Assembly: GCF_027125355.1 (NCBI RefSeq)
Contig: NZ_CP114052.1
Location: 1,612,001-1,676,000 of the forward strand
Origin: Peptostreptococcus equinus
GTDB taxonomy: Bacteria; Bacillota; Clostridia; Peptostreptococcales; Peptostreptococcaceae
Reading direction: 5' to 3'
Length of the DNA: 64,000 nucleotides
The position numbers and the translations under genes are program-made. The notes under the pieces are model-generated. The model made no database searches and was not told the DNA's origin. It saw only the letters and a program-made list of their open reading frames with translations. Positions 35,389-44,965 of the stretch are shown here, one piece after another. Position 1 is the stretch's first letter. Every line of letters begins with the position of its first letter.

Positions 35389-36141
35389 ATGTTAATAAAA
35401 CAAATAAAAGTAGAATTTTTAAAAGAAAAAAGATCTGCAAATAGAAAAATGCTTTTTATAGTTCCTATAATATTTGTTATCTTTACATATATTATGTCTA
35501 TGATGATGGGTGGTAATTCTTATGGCAAGAGCTTCTTGATATCTGCAGCTTACAACTGGTACCCCCTACTTATACTACCTGTTGTTATATCTTTATATGT
35601 GTCAAATATAGTAAAAAAAGAAAAATCATATAATCAATCTTTTTATAAAAGTTTAGGTTTAGATACATCGAATTTATTTATAGCAAAGAATGCCGTAGTA
35701 CTATTTGATTTTTTCATAATAATATGTGTTTCAACGATAGGATTTTTAATTTTGTCAATATTAGTTAATGGTGAAAATATTGCATTTCCTAATGTTATTT
35801 TTGCGAATTTTTGTTTATTTTTTGGTATATTGCCTATAATATCTTTTAGTTTTTTTATTTCAAAATTTACAAATAGAGTCGTACTAATCTTAATAAACTT
35901 TATCGTAAGCTTTCCTAGTGCTATTATAGCTACTAAAGATTACTGGTGGATTTTCCCTTGGGGATACAATTTAAGAATGATAGCTCCAATACTAGGAATA
36001 CATCCCAACGGAACTATTTTAGTAAGGCCTAATCCACTGTATAATACTAATGTTATAACAATTGGATTAATACTATCAATTTCAATATATGCAATTCTAA
36101 CAGTAATACAAATTTTTATAGAAAGGAAAGAAAATGCTTAA
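35389..36141 (+). CDS. ABC-2 type permease, first subunit of the peptide-resistance exporter
   Basis: Integral membrane protein of 250 residues with six predicted segments and a short cytoplasmic N-terminus (IKQIKVEFLKEKRS), the layout of NisE/BcrB-like lantibiotic-resistance permeases. It contains the typical WIFPWGYNLRM before the last helices. It lies five bases after the ATPase gene, with GGAGATAATT as ribosome binding site, and overlaps the next permease by eight bases. The pair would form a heterodimeric channel. Confidence 0.85.
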   Translation: MLIKQIKVEFLKEKRSANRKMLFIVPIIFVIFTYIMSMMMGGNSYGKSFLISAAYNWYPLLILPVVISLYVSNIVKKEKSYNQSFYKSLGLDTSNLFIAKNAVVLFDFFIIICVSTIGFLILSILVNGENIAFPNVIFANFCLFFGILPIISFSFFISKFTNRVVLILINFIVSFPSAIIATKDYWWIFPWGYNLRMIAPILGIHPNGTILVRPNPLYNTNVITIGLILSISIYAILTVIQIFIERKENA

Positions 36142-36898
36142 TTTAATTTACGCAAATTATCTAAAGACAAAAAGAACATATATAAGGCTAATTACACTCA
36201 TACTACCATTAATATATTCACTTGTGATGTTTATATATTTGCAAATACTGGGAAAATACAATTTTGGTGATACGTTGAGGATTTATTGTCTGCTTTTTTC
36301 TATATGTATGGTTTTTTGTCTAGGATTTTATATACCAATGATTTATTCAGTTGACAAAGCTGCTGGAAATTATGCTATTGAAACTAGATCGGGAATCAAT
36401 AGAAAAAAAATATTTATATCAAAGTTTCTATTCATACAATTATTGCTTTTAATTATAGTTTCTGTAGGCATAGGAAGTTTTAGTTTATTTAATTTATTAT
36501 TTAATCAATTTTCTATAAATATTTTATTGTTAGCAAAATATATTTTCATTCTTATAATATCAGCTAGCCCAATTATTGTATTTTATCAGTTTACAGCTAT
36601 AAAGTATAATTATACTGGAACTTTGTTACTTGCTGTTGTTTTCGTGCTATCTGCAATATTAATGGGAACTACAGGGCTAGGTGGAAACTTATGGAAAATA
36701 CTTCCTTGGATTTGGCCTGTAAGATTATTTTTTGAATTTACTTCTCCTTTAAGAGACAGTTCTTTTATGCTAGAATATAATCAAATAAATGAAATAACAT
36801 ACATATTAATAAAGTCCTTTTTATTTAGTATTTTCTTGTTAACAATTCAAAGTATTTGGTTTGAAAAATGGGAAGGATCTTCAAGCTTGGAGGAATAA
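36134..36898 (+). CDS. ABC-2 type permease, second subunit of the peptide-resistance exporter
   Basis: Second membrane subunit, 254 residues, six predicted segments. It shares the plan of its neighbour (YANYLKTKRTYIRLI at the start; ILPWIWPVRLFFEFTSPL before the last helix), as in NisG/BcrC-like subunits. The start overlaps the previous gene by eight bases, with AAGGAAAG as binding site inside it, so translation is coupled. Its stop is at the base before the regulator's ATG. Confidence 0.85.
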   Translation: MLNLIYANYLKTKRTYIRLITLILPLIYSLVMFIYLQILGKYNFGDTLRIYCLLFSICMVFCLGFYIPMIYSVDKAAGNYAIETRSGINRKKIFISKFLFIQLLLLIIVSVGIGSFSLFNLLFNQFSINILLLAKYIFILIISASPIIVFYQFTAIKYNYTGTLLLAVVFVLSAILMGTTGLGGNLWKILPWIWPVRLFFEFTSPLRDSSFMLEYNQINEITYILIKSFLFSIFLLTIQSIWFEKWEGSSSLEE

Positions 36899-36899
36899 A

Positions 36900-37568
36900 A
36901 TGAAAATATTGGCAATAGATGATGATCAAGACTTATTAAATTTAATTAAAAATACTCTAATTAAATCATACCAAGTAGATATAGAAAACGACATTAACAG
37001 TATTAATATCGAAAAGCTAAATCGATATGATTTAATAATACTGGACGTTATGATGCCAAATATGAGTGGATTTGATTTTTTAAGAAAACATAGATTTCAA
37101 ATAGATTCACCTGTAATATTTTTAACCGCTAAAGATTTTGAGGATGATAGATTAGAGGGATTTGCTTCAGGAGGAGATGACTATATTACAAAGCCATTTT
37201 CAATAAAAGAACTTCGTGCTAGAGTTGATGCACATATTAGAAGAGAACACAGGAAAAAGACAAATCGTTTATCTGACAAAAATATTTATTGTGATCTTAT
37301 CGAAATGTCATTTTATGTAGGAAATAATAATGTTCCTCTGACATCTTCTGAATATGAAATATGTAAGTTATTATTAAAGCATAAATCTAATACATTTTCA
37401 AAGGAAAATATTTACACATCTGTATATGGATATGATGCTATAGGAGATAGTAAATCTAGTATTACTGAAAGAGTAAAAAATATTAGATCAAAATTTGAAA
37501 AATATGGAGTTAATCCTATTAAAACAGTTTGGGGGATAGGTTATAAATGGGAAATAGAAAATCTTTAG
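36900..37568 (+). CDS. OmpR-family response regulator
   Basis: Two-domain regulator of 222 residues. Receiver: KILAIDDDQDLL acid pocket, LIILDVMMPNMSGFDFL with phospho-acceptor Asp49, FLTAKDF and DDYITKPFSIKEL with the conserved Lys. Winged-helix output: VPLTSSEYEICKLLLKHKS and VWGIGYKWE. The ATG at 36900 lies behind GGAGG; an upstream in-frame ATG sits inside the permease gene. It should control the exporter genes ahead of it in response to the histidine kinase. Confidence 0.94.
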   Translation: MKILAIDDDQDLLNLIKNTLIKSYQVDIENDINSINIEKLNRYDLIILDVMMPNMSGFDFLRKHRFQIDSPVIFLTAKDFEDDRLEGFASGGDDYITKPFSIKELRARVDAHIRREHRKKTNRLSDKNIYCDLIEMSFYVGNNNVPLTSSEYEICKLLLKHKSNTFSKENIYTSVYGYDAIGDSKSSITERVKNIRSKFEKYGVNPIKTVWGIGYKWEIENL

Positions 37569-38944
37569 CAAAAACATTAGTAAAGTATTCATTGCTTGAA
37601 TTATTTTATAGTTTTATAATTATTCTCGTATCATTTTTCATACTTAGATTATTAATGATAAATGGAAATATCTATCCTGCAAACTATGCAGAAAATCAAC
37701 TACCTAAAATTGTAGAAAAAACTAAAAAATCTGATTGGAAAATTAGCGATTTACCTTTCTACTATCAGTATAAAGTAATATCAAGCAAAGAAGAAAACAT
37801 ACATAAAACACAAAATATTGATGAAAAATACAAGGAGCTAATTTCAAAAGCCATCAATAATGGTAAATCTAAAACTGATACACTTATATATCCTAGAGTT
37901 TTTGTGCATATAAAAAACAATAACATAGATATGGTTGTTTCCTATAAAGTAGCTGCTATTCCAAACTCCAAGGAACTATATAGTATTTTTCCAAATTTTG
38001 AACTAATATATATGGGAACTTTCTTTATTCTTTGGGTACTAGGTTTTTCTCTATTAATATATAGATCAATCTCTATTATACGCAAGGAACTAAATAAAAT
38101 TAACCAAACCAATCTATACATAAGAAATTTAGATTTAGATTATCCTGTTTTAAATAGTGATTATAAAGAAACTGATTATATATTAAGTTCTTTGAATTCA
38201 ATGAGTTTAGAGCTAAAAAAGACGCTAAATGAACTCTGGACTAGACAAGAAAAAGAAAAAAGTATGATAGAATCTCTTAGTCATGATATAAGGACGCCTA
38301 TAACACTAATAAAGGGTAATCTAGAATTACTTGAAGAAGATTCAATGCAATTTAATTCTAATACTATAAATGAAAAAATTACCAATATACAGATTGGCAT
38401 TCAAAGATTGGAAAAATATATAGAAAAACTAAAGTCAATTAATTTTAACTTGCATAGTGAAGAAGATGATGTACACGATTCAAACGAAAAAATGACACTT
38501 AGTGATAAAAATGTTATTGAAAACTTGATAAGTAGCCTTAATTCTACAGCTAAATTTAACAACTATAATTTAATAGTATTAAAAAAAGATAACTCACAGC
38601 TACTAATATTAAAAGAAGATTTATACAGAACTTTAGAAAATTTACTAATTAATAGTATAGAGAATTCATCAAATAATAAAGATATTTATTTATCTTTTGA
38701 AAATAAAAAAAATACTTATTCAATTTATATTGAAGATCGAGGGCCTGGATTTAGTCAAGTGGATTTAAAAAATGCAAAATCTAAGTACTATACTTCTAAA
38801 AAATATGTTGGGCAAACACATGGCTTAGGACTACATATAGTTGACCAAATAGCAAAAAAATATAATGGAAAATTAATTCTTGAAAATATATATAACGAAA
38901 ATACTATTATAGGTGCTAGGACAAGATTAGAATTTAACACATAA
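37547..38944 (+). CDS. Sensor histidine kinase
   Basis: Membrane kinase of 465 residues. Two membrane segments (about 17-36 and 156-174) flank an extracytoplasmic loop of about 120 residues, enough for a true ligand-binding region, unlike the intramembrane-sensing BceS type. The H-box reads ESLSHDIRTPITLIKGNLEL, then ENLLINSIENSS (N-box), IEDRGPGFSQ (G1) and TSKKYVGQTHGLGLHI (G2). The start overlaps the regulator's end by 22 bases. The set of exporter plus OmpR-type pair resembles cationic-peptide and lantibiotic resistance operons of clostridia. Confidence 0.92.
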   Translation: MGNRKSLAKTLVKYSLLELFYSFIIILVSFFILRLLMINGNIYPANYAENQLPKIVEKTKKSDWKISDLPFYYQYKVISSKEENIHKTQNIDEKYKELISKAINNGKSKTDTLIYPRVFVHIKNNNIDMVVSYKVAAIPNSKELYSIFPNFELIYMGTFFILWVLGFSLLIYRSISIIRKELNKINQTNLYIRNLDLDYPVLNSDYKETDYILSSLNSMSLELKKTLNELWTRQEKEKSMIESLSHDIRTPITLIKGNLELLEEDSMQFNSNTINEKITNIQIGIQRLEKYIEKLKSINFNLHSEEDDVHDSNEKMTLSDKNVIENLISSLNSTAKFNNYNLIVLKKDNSQLLILKEDLYRTLENLLINSIENSSNNKDIYLSFENKKNTYSIYIEDRGPGFSQVDLKNAKSKYYTSKKYVGQTHGLGLHIVDQIAKKYNGKLILENIYNENTIIGARTRLEFNT

Positions 38945-38994
38945 AAATAAGATTTTTCAAAAAGTATATCTCCTTAAATAGTAGCTTTCATATA

Positions 38995-39026
38995 TAAAAA
39001 AGACCCAGTCAATTAAGACTAGGTCT
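38995..39026 (-). terminator. Terminator after the cold-shock gene
   Basis: Stem AGACCTAGTC/GACTGGGTCT (one G-U pair), 6-base loop and TTTTTT on the minus strand, 18 bases past the stop at 39044. It could also halt read-through from the plus-strand kinase gene. Confidence 0.85.
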
Positions 39027-39043
39027 GTATAAGCAATTTTGTA

Positions 39044-39244
39044 CTATAACTTTATTACGTTTACTGCCTTGCTTCCTCTTTGGTCAGATTCTATATCATA
39101 AGATACTTTCTGTCCTTCTTCTAAGCTTCTAAATCCTGATCCCTGGATAGCAGTTTGATGTACGAATAAATCTTTTCCGTCTTCTCCTGTAATAAATCCA
39201 AATCCCTTAGTGTCGTTAAACCATTTTACTGTTCCATTATTCAT
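39044..39244 (-). CDS. cspA: Cold-shock protein
   Basis: Single cold-shock domain of 66 residues, an RNA chaperone. It has [15 protein letters not shown] (RNP1 region) and DLFVHQTAI (RNP2), with the closing QRGSKAVNV. The ribosome binding site is GGAGATTTAAC. The region 39245-39502 upstream is AT-rich with no gene and could hold the long leader often present before cold-shock genes, but no cold box was recognised by eye. Confidence 0.95.
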   Translation of the reverse strand: MNNGTVKWFNDTKGFGFITGEDGKDLFVHQTAIQGSGFRSLEEGQKVSYDIESDQRGSKAVNVIKL

Positions 39245-39502
39245 GTTAAATCTCCTTCTGTTTCATTTAAGAAACTACCTAAGCCATATCGGCCATTATT
39301 TTGTGTCGCAATGTTTTAAAAAGAGAGTTAAGTTTTAAATGTCACAATAAAATTCTAATTCTTTTAATAAATATTTACTACAATTTATATTATATAATAT
39401 TTTTTTAAATTTGTAAAGGTAAATATTTATTTTTTTAAATATTAATTTTACATACTTTAAAATTTTTAAGTTAATTTTTAATATTATCTTATTTTTTTAA
39501 TA

Positions 39503-40375
39503 TTATTTTTTAGCTGAGTATTCTCCCATATTTATATTAATCACTACTCTATCTGGCTTTGCTAGAGCTTCTGCATATTCTGAAGTCCATTTAAAGTTGT
39601 CATTCATCTTTCCATTGACCATACCACCAAATTCGTGATTATTATCACAAGCAGAGTTATTTTCAAGCATCTCTAACAATATATTATGCGCATGATTTGA
39701 AACCCAATTTGGATCCATCTTCTTAAAATAGTATTGTAAATCTGGCAACTTTAGAGTGCTCATCCCCACTGTATCAATCAGTACATCTGAACTATCCTTT
39801 AAATTAAATAATCTAACATTTACAGCAAAGTATATAAATCTATCTCTTTGAGATAATTTATGTTCTGCAATCTGTTTTCTTGAGAATAATTTACCACAAC
39901 TAGCAAACCATACACCAATGCAAGTAGGATATAAATCCACCAATGCTTCTACAAAATCCATATCCAAGTTTGCTCTTGTCATTGGATCTAACTCTCCTGC
40001 TAAAAAGTCATTTGCTATTACTTGATACTTAGCTACTTCAGTAACATCATTAATACCAGAGCAATTCCACATGTATGTTTTTTCTAATCTTCTTTTCATA
40101 TCGCTGTCAACAGGTACAACCCCATTAATCATTAGCTGTGATGCAAATTCGTGTGGTCCATTTTCATTTTCATAATATGCAACATATTCATTAGCTTCAA
40201 AGTGTGCCATATCTTTATCATGATGGAAAAATGCAATCTGTCCTAAATGCTGATTCATAGTTTCTTCAATCAGTTCAGGATTAGGCATTGCACATTCTTC
40301 TTCGAATAATAAATGTATTAAAAATGGTCCCCCGACTTCATATTTTGAATATAATTCTTCTTTTTTATCGTTCAT
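39503..40375 (-). CDS. DUF4261 domain protein
   Basis: A 290-residue cytoplasmic protein. Its C-terminal part (RDRFIYFAVNVRLFNLKDSSDVLIDTVGMS split across strands, then LPDLQYYFKKMDPNWV) and the middle VDLYPTCIGVWFASCGKLFSR match the DUF4261 family; function unknown. The N-terminal 90 residues contain a run of aromatic and acidic residues (AYYENENGPHEFAS). No membrane segment or signal. Start behind GGAG. It stands alone between bioY and cspA. Confidence 0.75.
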   Translation of the reverse strand: MNDKKEELYSKYEVGGPFLIHLLFEEECAMPNPELIEETMNQHLGQIAFFHHDKDMAHFEANEYVAYYENENGPHEFASQLMINGVVPVDSDMKRRLEKTYMWNCSGINDVTEVAKYQVIANDFLAGELDPMTRANLDMDFVEALVDLYPTCIGVWFASCGKLFSRKQIAEHKLSQRDRFIYFAVNVRLFNLKDSSDVLIDTVGMSTLKLPDLQYYFKKMDPNWVSNHAHNILLEMLENNSACDNNHEFGGMVNGKMNDNFKWTSEYAEALAKPDRVVININMGEYSAKK

Positions 40376-40456
40376 AGTAACTCCTCACCAATTTTATAAT
40401 TTATATATTATATTATAACATTATTGGCAACAAATACAAAAATTACTATAAAATTT

Positions 40457-41047
40457 TTATTCACCCTTGTTACATTTAATTTTATTTAATATAGGTAATA
40501 ATCTATTTCCTATATTAGCAGCTATTATACATAAAATAAAGTCTGGACCAACAGTTGATAAAAACCACACGCTGATTAGTTCTACTAATCCTATACTCAT
40601 TCCATTTGATAGTATGTAATTAAAACTTACAAAATAATAAACTAGACCACATAGATAATAAGCCATTTCACCTATAAAACAAGCAAAGAGTAGCTTTGTG
40701 AAAGTGGCCTTTCCAAATTTTTCTCTAAATCTACCTGCCAATAATGCAGAAAAAGCAAAACCAATTAAAAATCCAAATGTTGGTCTTAATATATAAGCTA
40801 ATCCTCCTCCATGAGCAAATATTGGTATACCTATTAAACCAATAGTTAAATAGATTAATACACTAATAAATCCCTTTTTAGATCCTAGTACAATTCCTGC
40901 TAACAAGGAAAATAGTAGTTGAAGCGAAAAAGTAACTTCAAAAACCCCCAAGGGAATCATTATTTTTATAAAAGCTCCTATTGCTATCAGTGCTGTAAAT
41001 AGACTACAATGCACTATATCCAATGTATTTAATTTTTCCTTAAACAT
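40457..41047 (-). CDS. bioY: Biotin transporter substrate-binding subunit BioY
   Basis: Membrane S-component of a biotin ECF transporter, 196 residues with six predicted segments. Recognisable motifs: FSLQLLFSLLAGIVLGSKKG, FAHGGGLAYILRPTFGFLIGF with the GGGxxxxxxPTxGF pattern, and VGPDFILCIIAANIG near the end. The ATG at 41047 follows GAGG; an in-frame ATG five codons earlier has no site. No partner ATPase or biotin synthesis genes are adjacent, so it probably uses the cell's shared ECF module. Confidence 0.93.
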   Translation of the reverse strand: MFKEKLNTLDIVHCSLFTALIAIGAFIKIMIPLGVFEVTFSLQLLFSLLAGIVLGSKKGFISVLIYLTIGLIGIPIFAHGGGLAYILRPTFGFLIGFAFSALLAGRFREKFGKATFTKLLFACFIGEMAYYLCGLVYYFVSFNYILSNGMSIGLVELISVWFLSTVGPDFILCIIAANIGNRLLPILNKIKCNKGE

Positions 41048-41090
41048 AATATAATACCTCACTATTTTTTCTATTATTTGCTTAAAATAC

Positions 41091-41104
41091 TTAGTGTATA
41101 CTAA
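41091..41104. promoter_or_regulatory. Near-palindrome upstream of bioY
   Basis: TTAGTGTATACTAA, 12 of 14 positions symmetric, lies 44 bases before the bioY start in the gap shared with the divergent adenine deaminase gene. It could bind a biotin-responsive regulator, but it does not clearly match known BirA sites. Confidence 0.3.
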
Positions 41105-41303
41105 ATATTTTTATATATTAGCACCATATAATAAAACTGTCTATCGATTTGGTCACGCTTTTAGCGTATTTGATAAATTTTTTTCAATATTGTTAAAAAA
41201 TATTTTTAGTTTTTTTGATAACTTTTATTAATTATACTATTGCAAATTAAATTATTAAAATATATAATAGCAACAATATACTTTTATAGAAACGGGGTGC
41301 AAC

Positions 41304-42986
41304 TTGGATACATATAATTATCAGAAACTAGTAGATTATACATTAGGAAAAAAAATACCAGACTTGGTATTCAAGAATGCCAATGTAATTTTTGTTCAAT
41401 CTGGAGAAATTATTAAGACAGATATAGCCGTACAAGACGGATACATAATAGGTATAGGCGAATATAATGGAAAAAAAGAATTAGATTGTAAAAATAAATA
41501 TATATCACCAGGCTTTATAGACTCACACCTACATTTTGAATCTACAATGGCAAATCCTCATGAGCTAGTACACTATGCTTCATTAAGCGGTACAACTACA
41601 TTTATAGCTGACCCACATGAAACCGCAAATGTATCTGGTTTAAAGGGAATAAAATATATATTAAATGAGACTTCTTCATCTTTTGCTGATGTATATCTCA
41701 TGATGCCTTCATGTGTTCCTTGTATGGATTATGAAGATTCAGGCTATATACTTGAAGCAAAAGAAATGGAAAAGCTATTTAATGAAAATAGAATATTAGG
41801 TTTAGGAGAAGTCATGGATACTGACGCTGTTCTAAACAGAAAACCATCTATGATGGACAAATTATCTATGTATGAAAATAAGATAAAAGATGGTCATATA
41901 ATATCTATAGAGGACAAAGATCTATCAGCATATGCTATGGCAAATATAAATACGGATCACGAAAGCACTTCTTATTATTATGCTATGCAAAAAATAAGAA
42001 ATGGCATATATGTCCATATCAGAGAAGGATCCGCTGCAAAAAATCTCGAAGCAATAGTTACAGAAATAGTAAAAAATGATTCAGATATATCAATGTTCAC
42101 TTTTTGTACTGATGATAAACATATAGAAGATATAATAAATGATGGTCATATAAGCTATAATATCAGAAAAGCAATTAAACTAGGATTAGAACCAATAAAA
42201 GCATACAAAATGGCTACTTTTAACCCAGCTACCTGTTATTCTTTAAGAGATATTGGCTACATAGCCCCTGGCAAAAAAGCAAATCTAGTAATACTAAATG
42301 ATATGGAAAATGTAGAAATAGATTCAGTATATTATATGGGAAAGAAGATTCATCAATCCTATAATAAAAATCATGAAATTTTAGATAGTGAGTATCAAGA
42401 TTTATTAAATACTGTTAATATTGATTGGTTTACTAAAGATATGTTAAAAGGTAAGATGAGTGATTATGCAATAGCCCTAACTCCTGGACAGCTTCTTACT
42501 AAAAAAATCAAACTTAAAGAAAAAAATACTTCTACTGAAAATATAAATAAAGTAGTATCAATTGAGAGACATCACAATACCGGTAAGTATGGTTTAGCTA
42601 ATGTATTAAATTATGGTATAAAAAATGGAGCAATAGCTTCTAGTGTTGCTCACGATTCCCATAATATAATCGTAGTAGGCGATAATGACGAAGATATAAT
42701 GCTTGCCATAGAAAAAATAAAAGATATTAAAGGTGGATATGTCTTAGTTAATAATGGAAAAATATTTGATTATCTACCCCTTCCTGTAATGGGATTAATC
42801 TCGACTTTAAACAGCAAAGATATGAATCAAAAATTACATAACATGATAAAAAAATCCTATCAAATGGGTGTAAATAAAGGCATAGAACCCTTTATTACAC
42901 TATCTTTTCTAGCTCTTCCCGTAATTCCAGAAATCAGAATTACTAGTAATGGTCTATATGATGTATTAGAAGGAAAATATATATAA
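41304..42986 (+). CDS. ade: Adenine deaminase
   Basis: Metal-dependent hydrolase that converts adenine to hypoxanthine and ammonia, 560 residues, cytoplasmic. Amidohydrolase motifs: SPGFIDSHLHFESTM (metal-binding His-x-His), TFIADPHETANV, MMPSCVPCMDYE and CTDDKH with the catalytic Asp region. The C-terminal adenine-deaminase domain has IERHHNTGKYGLANV, SSVAHDSHNIIVVGDND and LPLPVMGLIS. Start is TTG at 41304 behind GGGGTG, as no ATG fits. It supplies hypoxanthine, a substrate for the xanthine dehydrogenase genes near 54000. Confidence 0.95.
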   Translation: MDTYNYQKLVDYTLGKKIPDLVFKNANVIFVQSGEIIKTDIAVQDGYIIGIGEYNGKKELDCKNKYISPGFIDSHLHFESTMANPHELVHYASLSGTTTFIADPHETANVSGLKGIKYILNETSSSFADVYLMMPSCVPCMDYEDSGYILEAKEMEKLFNENRILGLGEVMDTDAVLNRKPSMMDKLSMYENKIKDGHIISIEDKDLSAYAMANINTDHESTSYYYAMQKIRNGIYVHIREGSAAKNLEAIVTEIVKNDSDISMFTFCTDDKHIEDIINDGHISYNIRKAIKLGLEPIKAYKMATFNPATCYSLRDIGYIAPGKKANLVILNDMENVEIDSVYYMGKKIHQSYNKNHEILDSEYQDLLNTVNIDWFTKDMLKGKMSDYAIALTPGQLLTKKIKLKEKNTSTENINKVVSIERHHNTGKYGLANVLNYGIKNGAIASSVAHDSHNIIVVGDNDEDIMLAIEKIKDIKGGYVLVNNGKIFDYLPLPVMGLISTLNSKDMNQKLHNMIKKSYQMGVNKGIEPFITLSFLALPVIPEIRITSNGLYDVLEGKYI

Positions 42987-43055
42987 ATCTTTAATTATTA
43001 AAAATGTTAATATAAAGAAATATAATCTTTTAGTGCTATAAACTAATCTATATAA

Positions 43056-43090
43056 AAAGTAATAGTCCACATATTGTGGACTATTACTTT
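43056..43090. terminator. Bidirectional terminator between ade and the acetyltransferase gene
   Basis: Perfect 16-base stem AAAGTAATAGTCCACA with a 3-base loop, lying between two convergent genes. Confidence 0.92.
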
Positions 43091-43101
43091 ATGAACTATA
43101 T

Positions 43102-43536
43102 TTAATTAAGTCTCATTCTAACATGAGGTATACCATAATCTATAAATCTTTCAGAAATTGGCACAAAACCTTCCTTTTCATAAAATCCTTTTGCATACTC
43201 TTCTGCATCTAATACTATTGCATCAGCACCAAAATATTCCTTGGCTACATCTATTCCAATCTTCACTATCTGTGCTCCATAACCATGCTTACGCTTAGCT
43301 GCAATGACTCTACCTAATCCAGCTTCTTCAAAGGAAGTATTCTGAGGTAAAACTCTTATATAAGCTAATATTTCATCATTTTCTTTTAAATATACATGCA
43401 TAGCTATCTTATCCAAATCGTCAATCTCAGGATAAGGACATTCCTGCTCTACTACAAAAACCGACTCACGTAATTTAAATATATCGAACAACTCTTCTGA
43501 ACTCAACTCTTCAAATTTCTTCTTTACAACTTCCAT
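43102..43536 (-). CDS. GNAT acetyltransferase, ElaA-like
   Basis: Acetyl-CoA-dependent N-acetyltransferase of 144 residues. It has the ElaA-type start FEELSSEELFDIFKLRESVF, VVEQECPYPEIDDLD, then LGRVIAAKRKHGYGAQIVK (acetyl-CoA loop) and LDAEEYAKGFYEKEGF. Target unknown. The ATG at 43536 follows AGGAGG; the longer frame does not. Monocistronic, with a strong terminator 10 bases downstream. Confidence 0.9.
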   Translation of the reverse strand: MEVVKKKFEELSSEELFDIFKLRESVFVVEQECPYPEIDDLDKIAMHVYLKENDEILAYIRVLPQNTSFEEAGLGRVIAAKRKHGYGAQIVKIGIDVAKEYFGADAIVLDAEEYAKGFYEKEGFVPISERFIDYGIPHVRMRLN

Positions 43537-43823
43537 AATATGCCTCCTGCAATTCAACTATTAATTATTATATTAATTCATCTTATTTTCATATTTACTA
43601 TATACTAATTCTTATACTTATATAGAATTAAAATGATATCATTCAAAAAAAACTTATAAATTTATAATACTTATACATATATTATGCCCACTAATTAATA
43701 AAAATCACAATAATTAGAAAATTTACAATTAGAATATGGATATATGTCAATAATCAATTGATAAAAATCGCTTATTTTTCAACACTTTTAGCCTGCATAA
43801 AAAAATTAAATTTTTTTAAAAAA
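43537..43823. other. AT-rich gap, nothing recognised
   Basis: Nearly 290 bases upstream of the acetyltransferase gene with no open frame or RNA signature. Promoter elements for that gene must lie here but none stands out. Confidence 0.5.
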
Positions 43824-43855
43824 AGACTCTAATACACCAAAGTGAATTAGAGTCT
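43824..43855 (-). terminator. Terminator after the heme-membrane protein gene
   Basis: Stem AGACTCTAATTCAC/GTGTATTAGAGTCT (one mismatch) with a 4-base loop, then seven T on the minus strand. Confidence 0.88.
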
Positions 43856-43917
43856 GCAAATATTATAAATTTGAAATTTTATTATAATAACTTTCAAATT
43901 TATAATTTTATTTTTTA

Positions 43918-44610
43918 CTATTTATTTATAGCCAATCTTTGTCTTTTCTTTAAACTCTGCTTTCTTAGTCTAAAGAATACATATAATCCAAAAATTAGCG
44001 TATATATTATCATATCTAGTACTTTTTTGTTGTATTTAGCCACATATAAGGCCATTACATGTACATATATTAATAGGAAAAAAGGATATGCCAACCTTTG
44101 AACTCTTTTCCATGTAAGTCCTGACATTTTCTTTCTAACACACTTAAAAGATGTAACCATCAATATAATCATCAATGCAATCATAATTAATGAGATTATT
44201 ACAGCTATAAACTGATTTGTATTTAGCTTTGATCTATCAAACAATAACCATACGAAATACTTCTTACCATAAATTATATTGTGAGTAAGAGCAAATATAC
44301 AAGCTATTATAGATATCTCACCTCTAATTACCATGAGTTTCTTGCTTACGTAATTATGCTTAGTAAAGCAGCCCAAGTACATGACAACAATGAATATAGT
44401 GGTAGCAAATATTCCACGCTTAAATATATTTAAAAAATACTTAACAAATTCCTTTGGCAAGGTTTTATTCATACCAGTATAGTATATATAAACAACTGCT
44501 AAAGCTACTATAAATGAAATAAGATATGATGTCTTTGGATATTTCTTAATTAAGTCTTTACTAAACCAAATAAGTGCTAGCGTAAATATCATGCCGATAA
44601 TTAATACCAT
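43918..44610 (-). CDS. Ferric-reductase-like transmembrane protein
   Basis: Membrane protein of 230 residues with about six segments, resembling the ferric-reductase-like/MsrQ heme-binding domain. Paired histidines in the membrane, ACIFALTHNIIYG and FLLIYVHVMALYV, are the expected heme ligands, preceded by GLTWKRVQRLAYPF. It would relay electrons across the membrane; no cytoplasmic flavin domain is attached. Partner unknown. Start behind AAGGAGAAG. Confidence 0.78.
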   Translation of the reverse strand: MVLIIGMIFTLALIWFSKDLIKKYPKTSYLISFIVALAVVYIYYTGMNKTLPKEFVKYFLNIFKRGIFATTIFIVVMYLGCFTKHNYVSKKLMVIRGEISIIACIFALTHNIIYGKKYFVWLLFDRSKLNTNQFIAVIISLIMIALMIILMVTSFKCVRKKMSGLTWKRVQRLAYPFFLLIYVHVMALYVAKYNKKVLDMIIYTLIFGLYVFFRLRKQSLKKRQRLAINK

Positions 44611-44965
44611 AAAACTTCTCCTTTCATCAAATATGAATCATTAGAATTAATTCTGTTGAAATAATTTTAATTGATTTGTGTTCTCAAACACAAAATTTAT
44701 TATACACTATTTGATTATGATTATCAATACTGTTTTTGTTTTTTATTTTATTATTTCTATATATATGATATAAAAAAGTTAATTCTAAAACTATAATTAT
44801 TCTAATTATTATTTAAATATTATTTAAGTTTATATAAAACATAAAATTTACAAATATAAAAATCTTTTAAAATTTATCGACCCCCAAAAGCTAGATCTAA
44901 AAATCTAACCATTGGAGGTCGTTTTTCCATATTATAATTTATTATTAAACTTTTTCCACTTACTA
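44611..44965. other. Gap with an orphan two-tier hairpin
   Basis: AT-rich and gene-free except for a structured element at 44878-44921: outer arms CGACC-CCAA/TTGG-GGTCG and an inner TAGAT/ATCTA stem, followed by GTTTTT on the plus strand. It looks like a plus-strand terminator, yet no plus-strand gene precedes it. On the minus strand it lies just past the stop of the TspO-like gene but lacks a good T-run. Confidence 0.55.

Noticed and set aside
41048..41303. Purine riboswitch ahead of adenine deaminase
   Set aside because: The conserved core blocks of purine aptamers are absent; the gap is plain AT-rich DNA.
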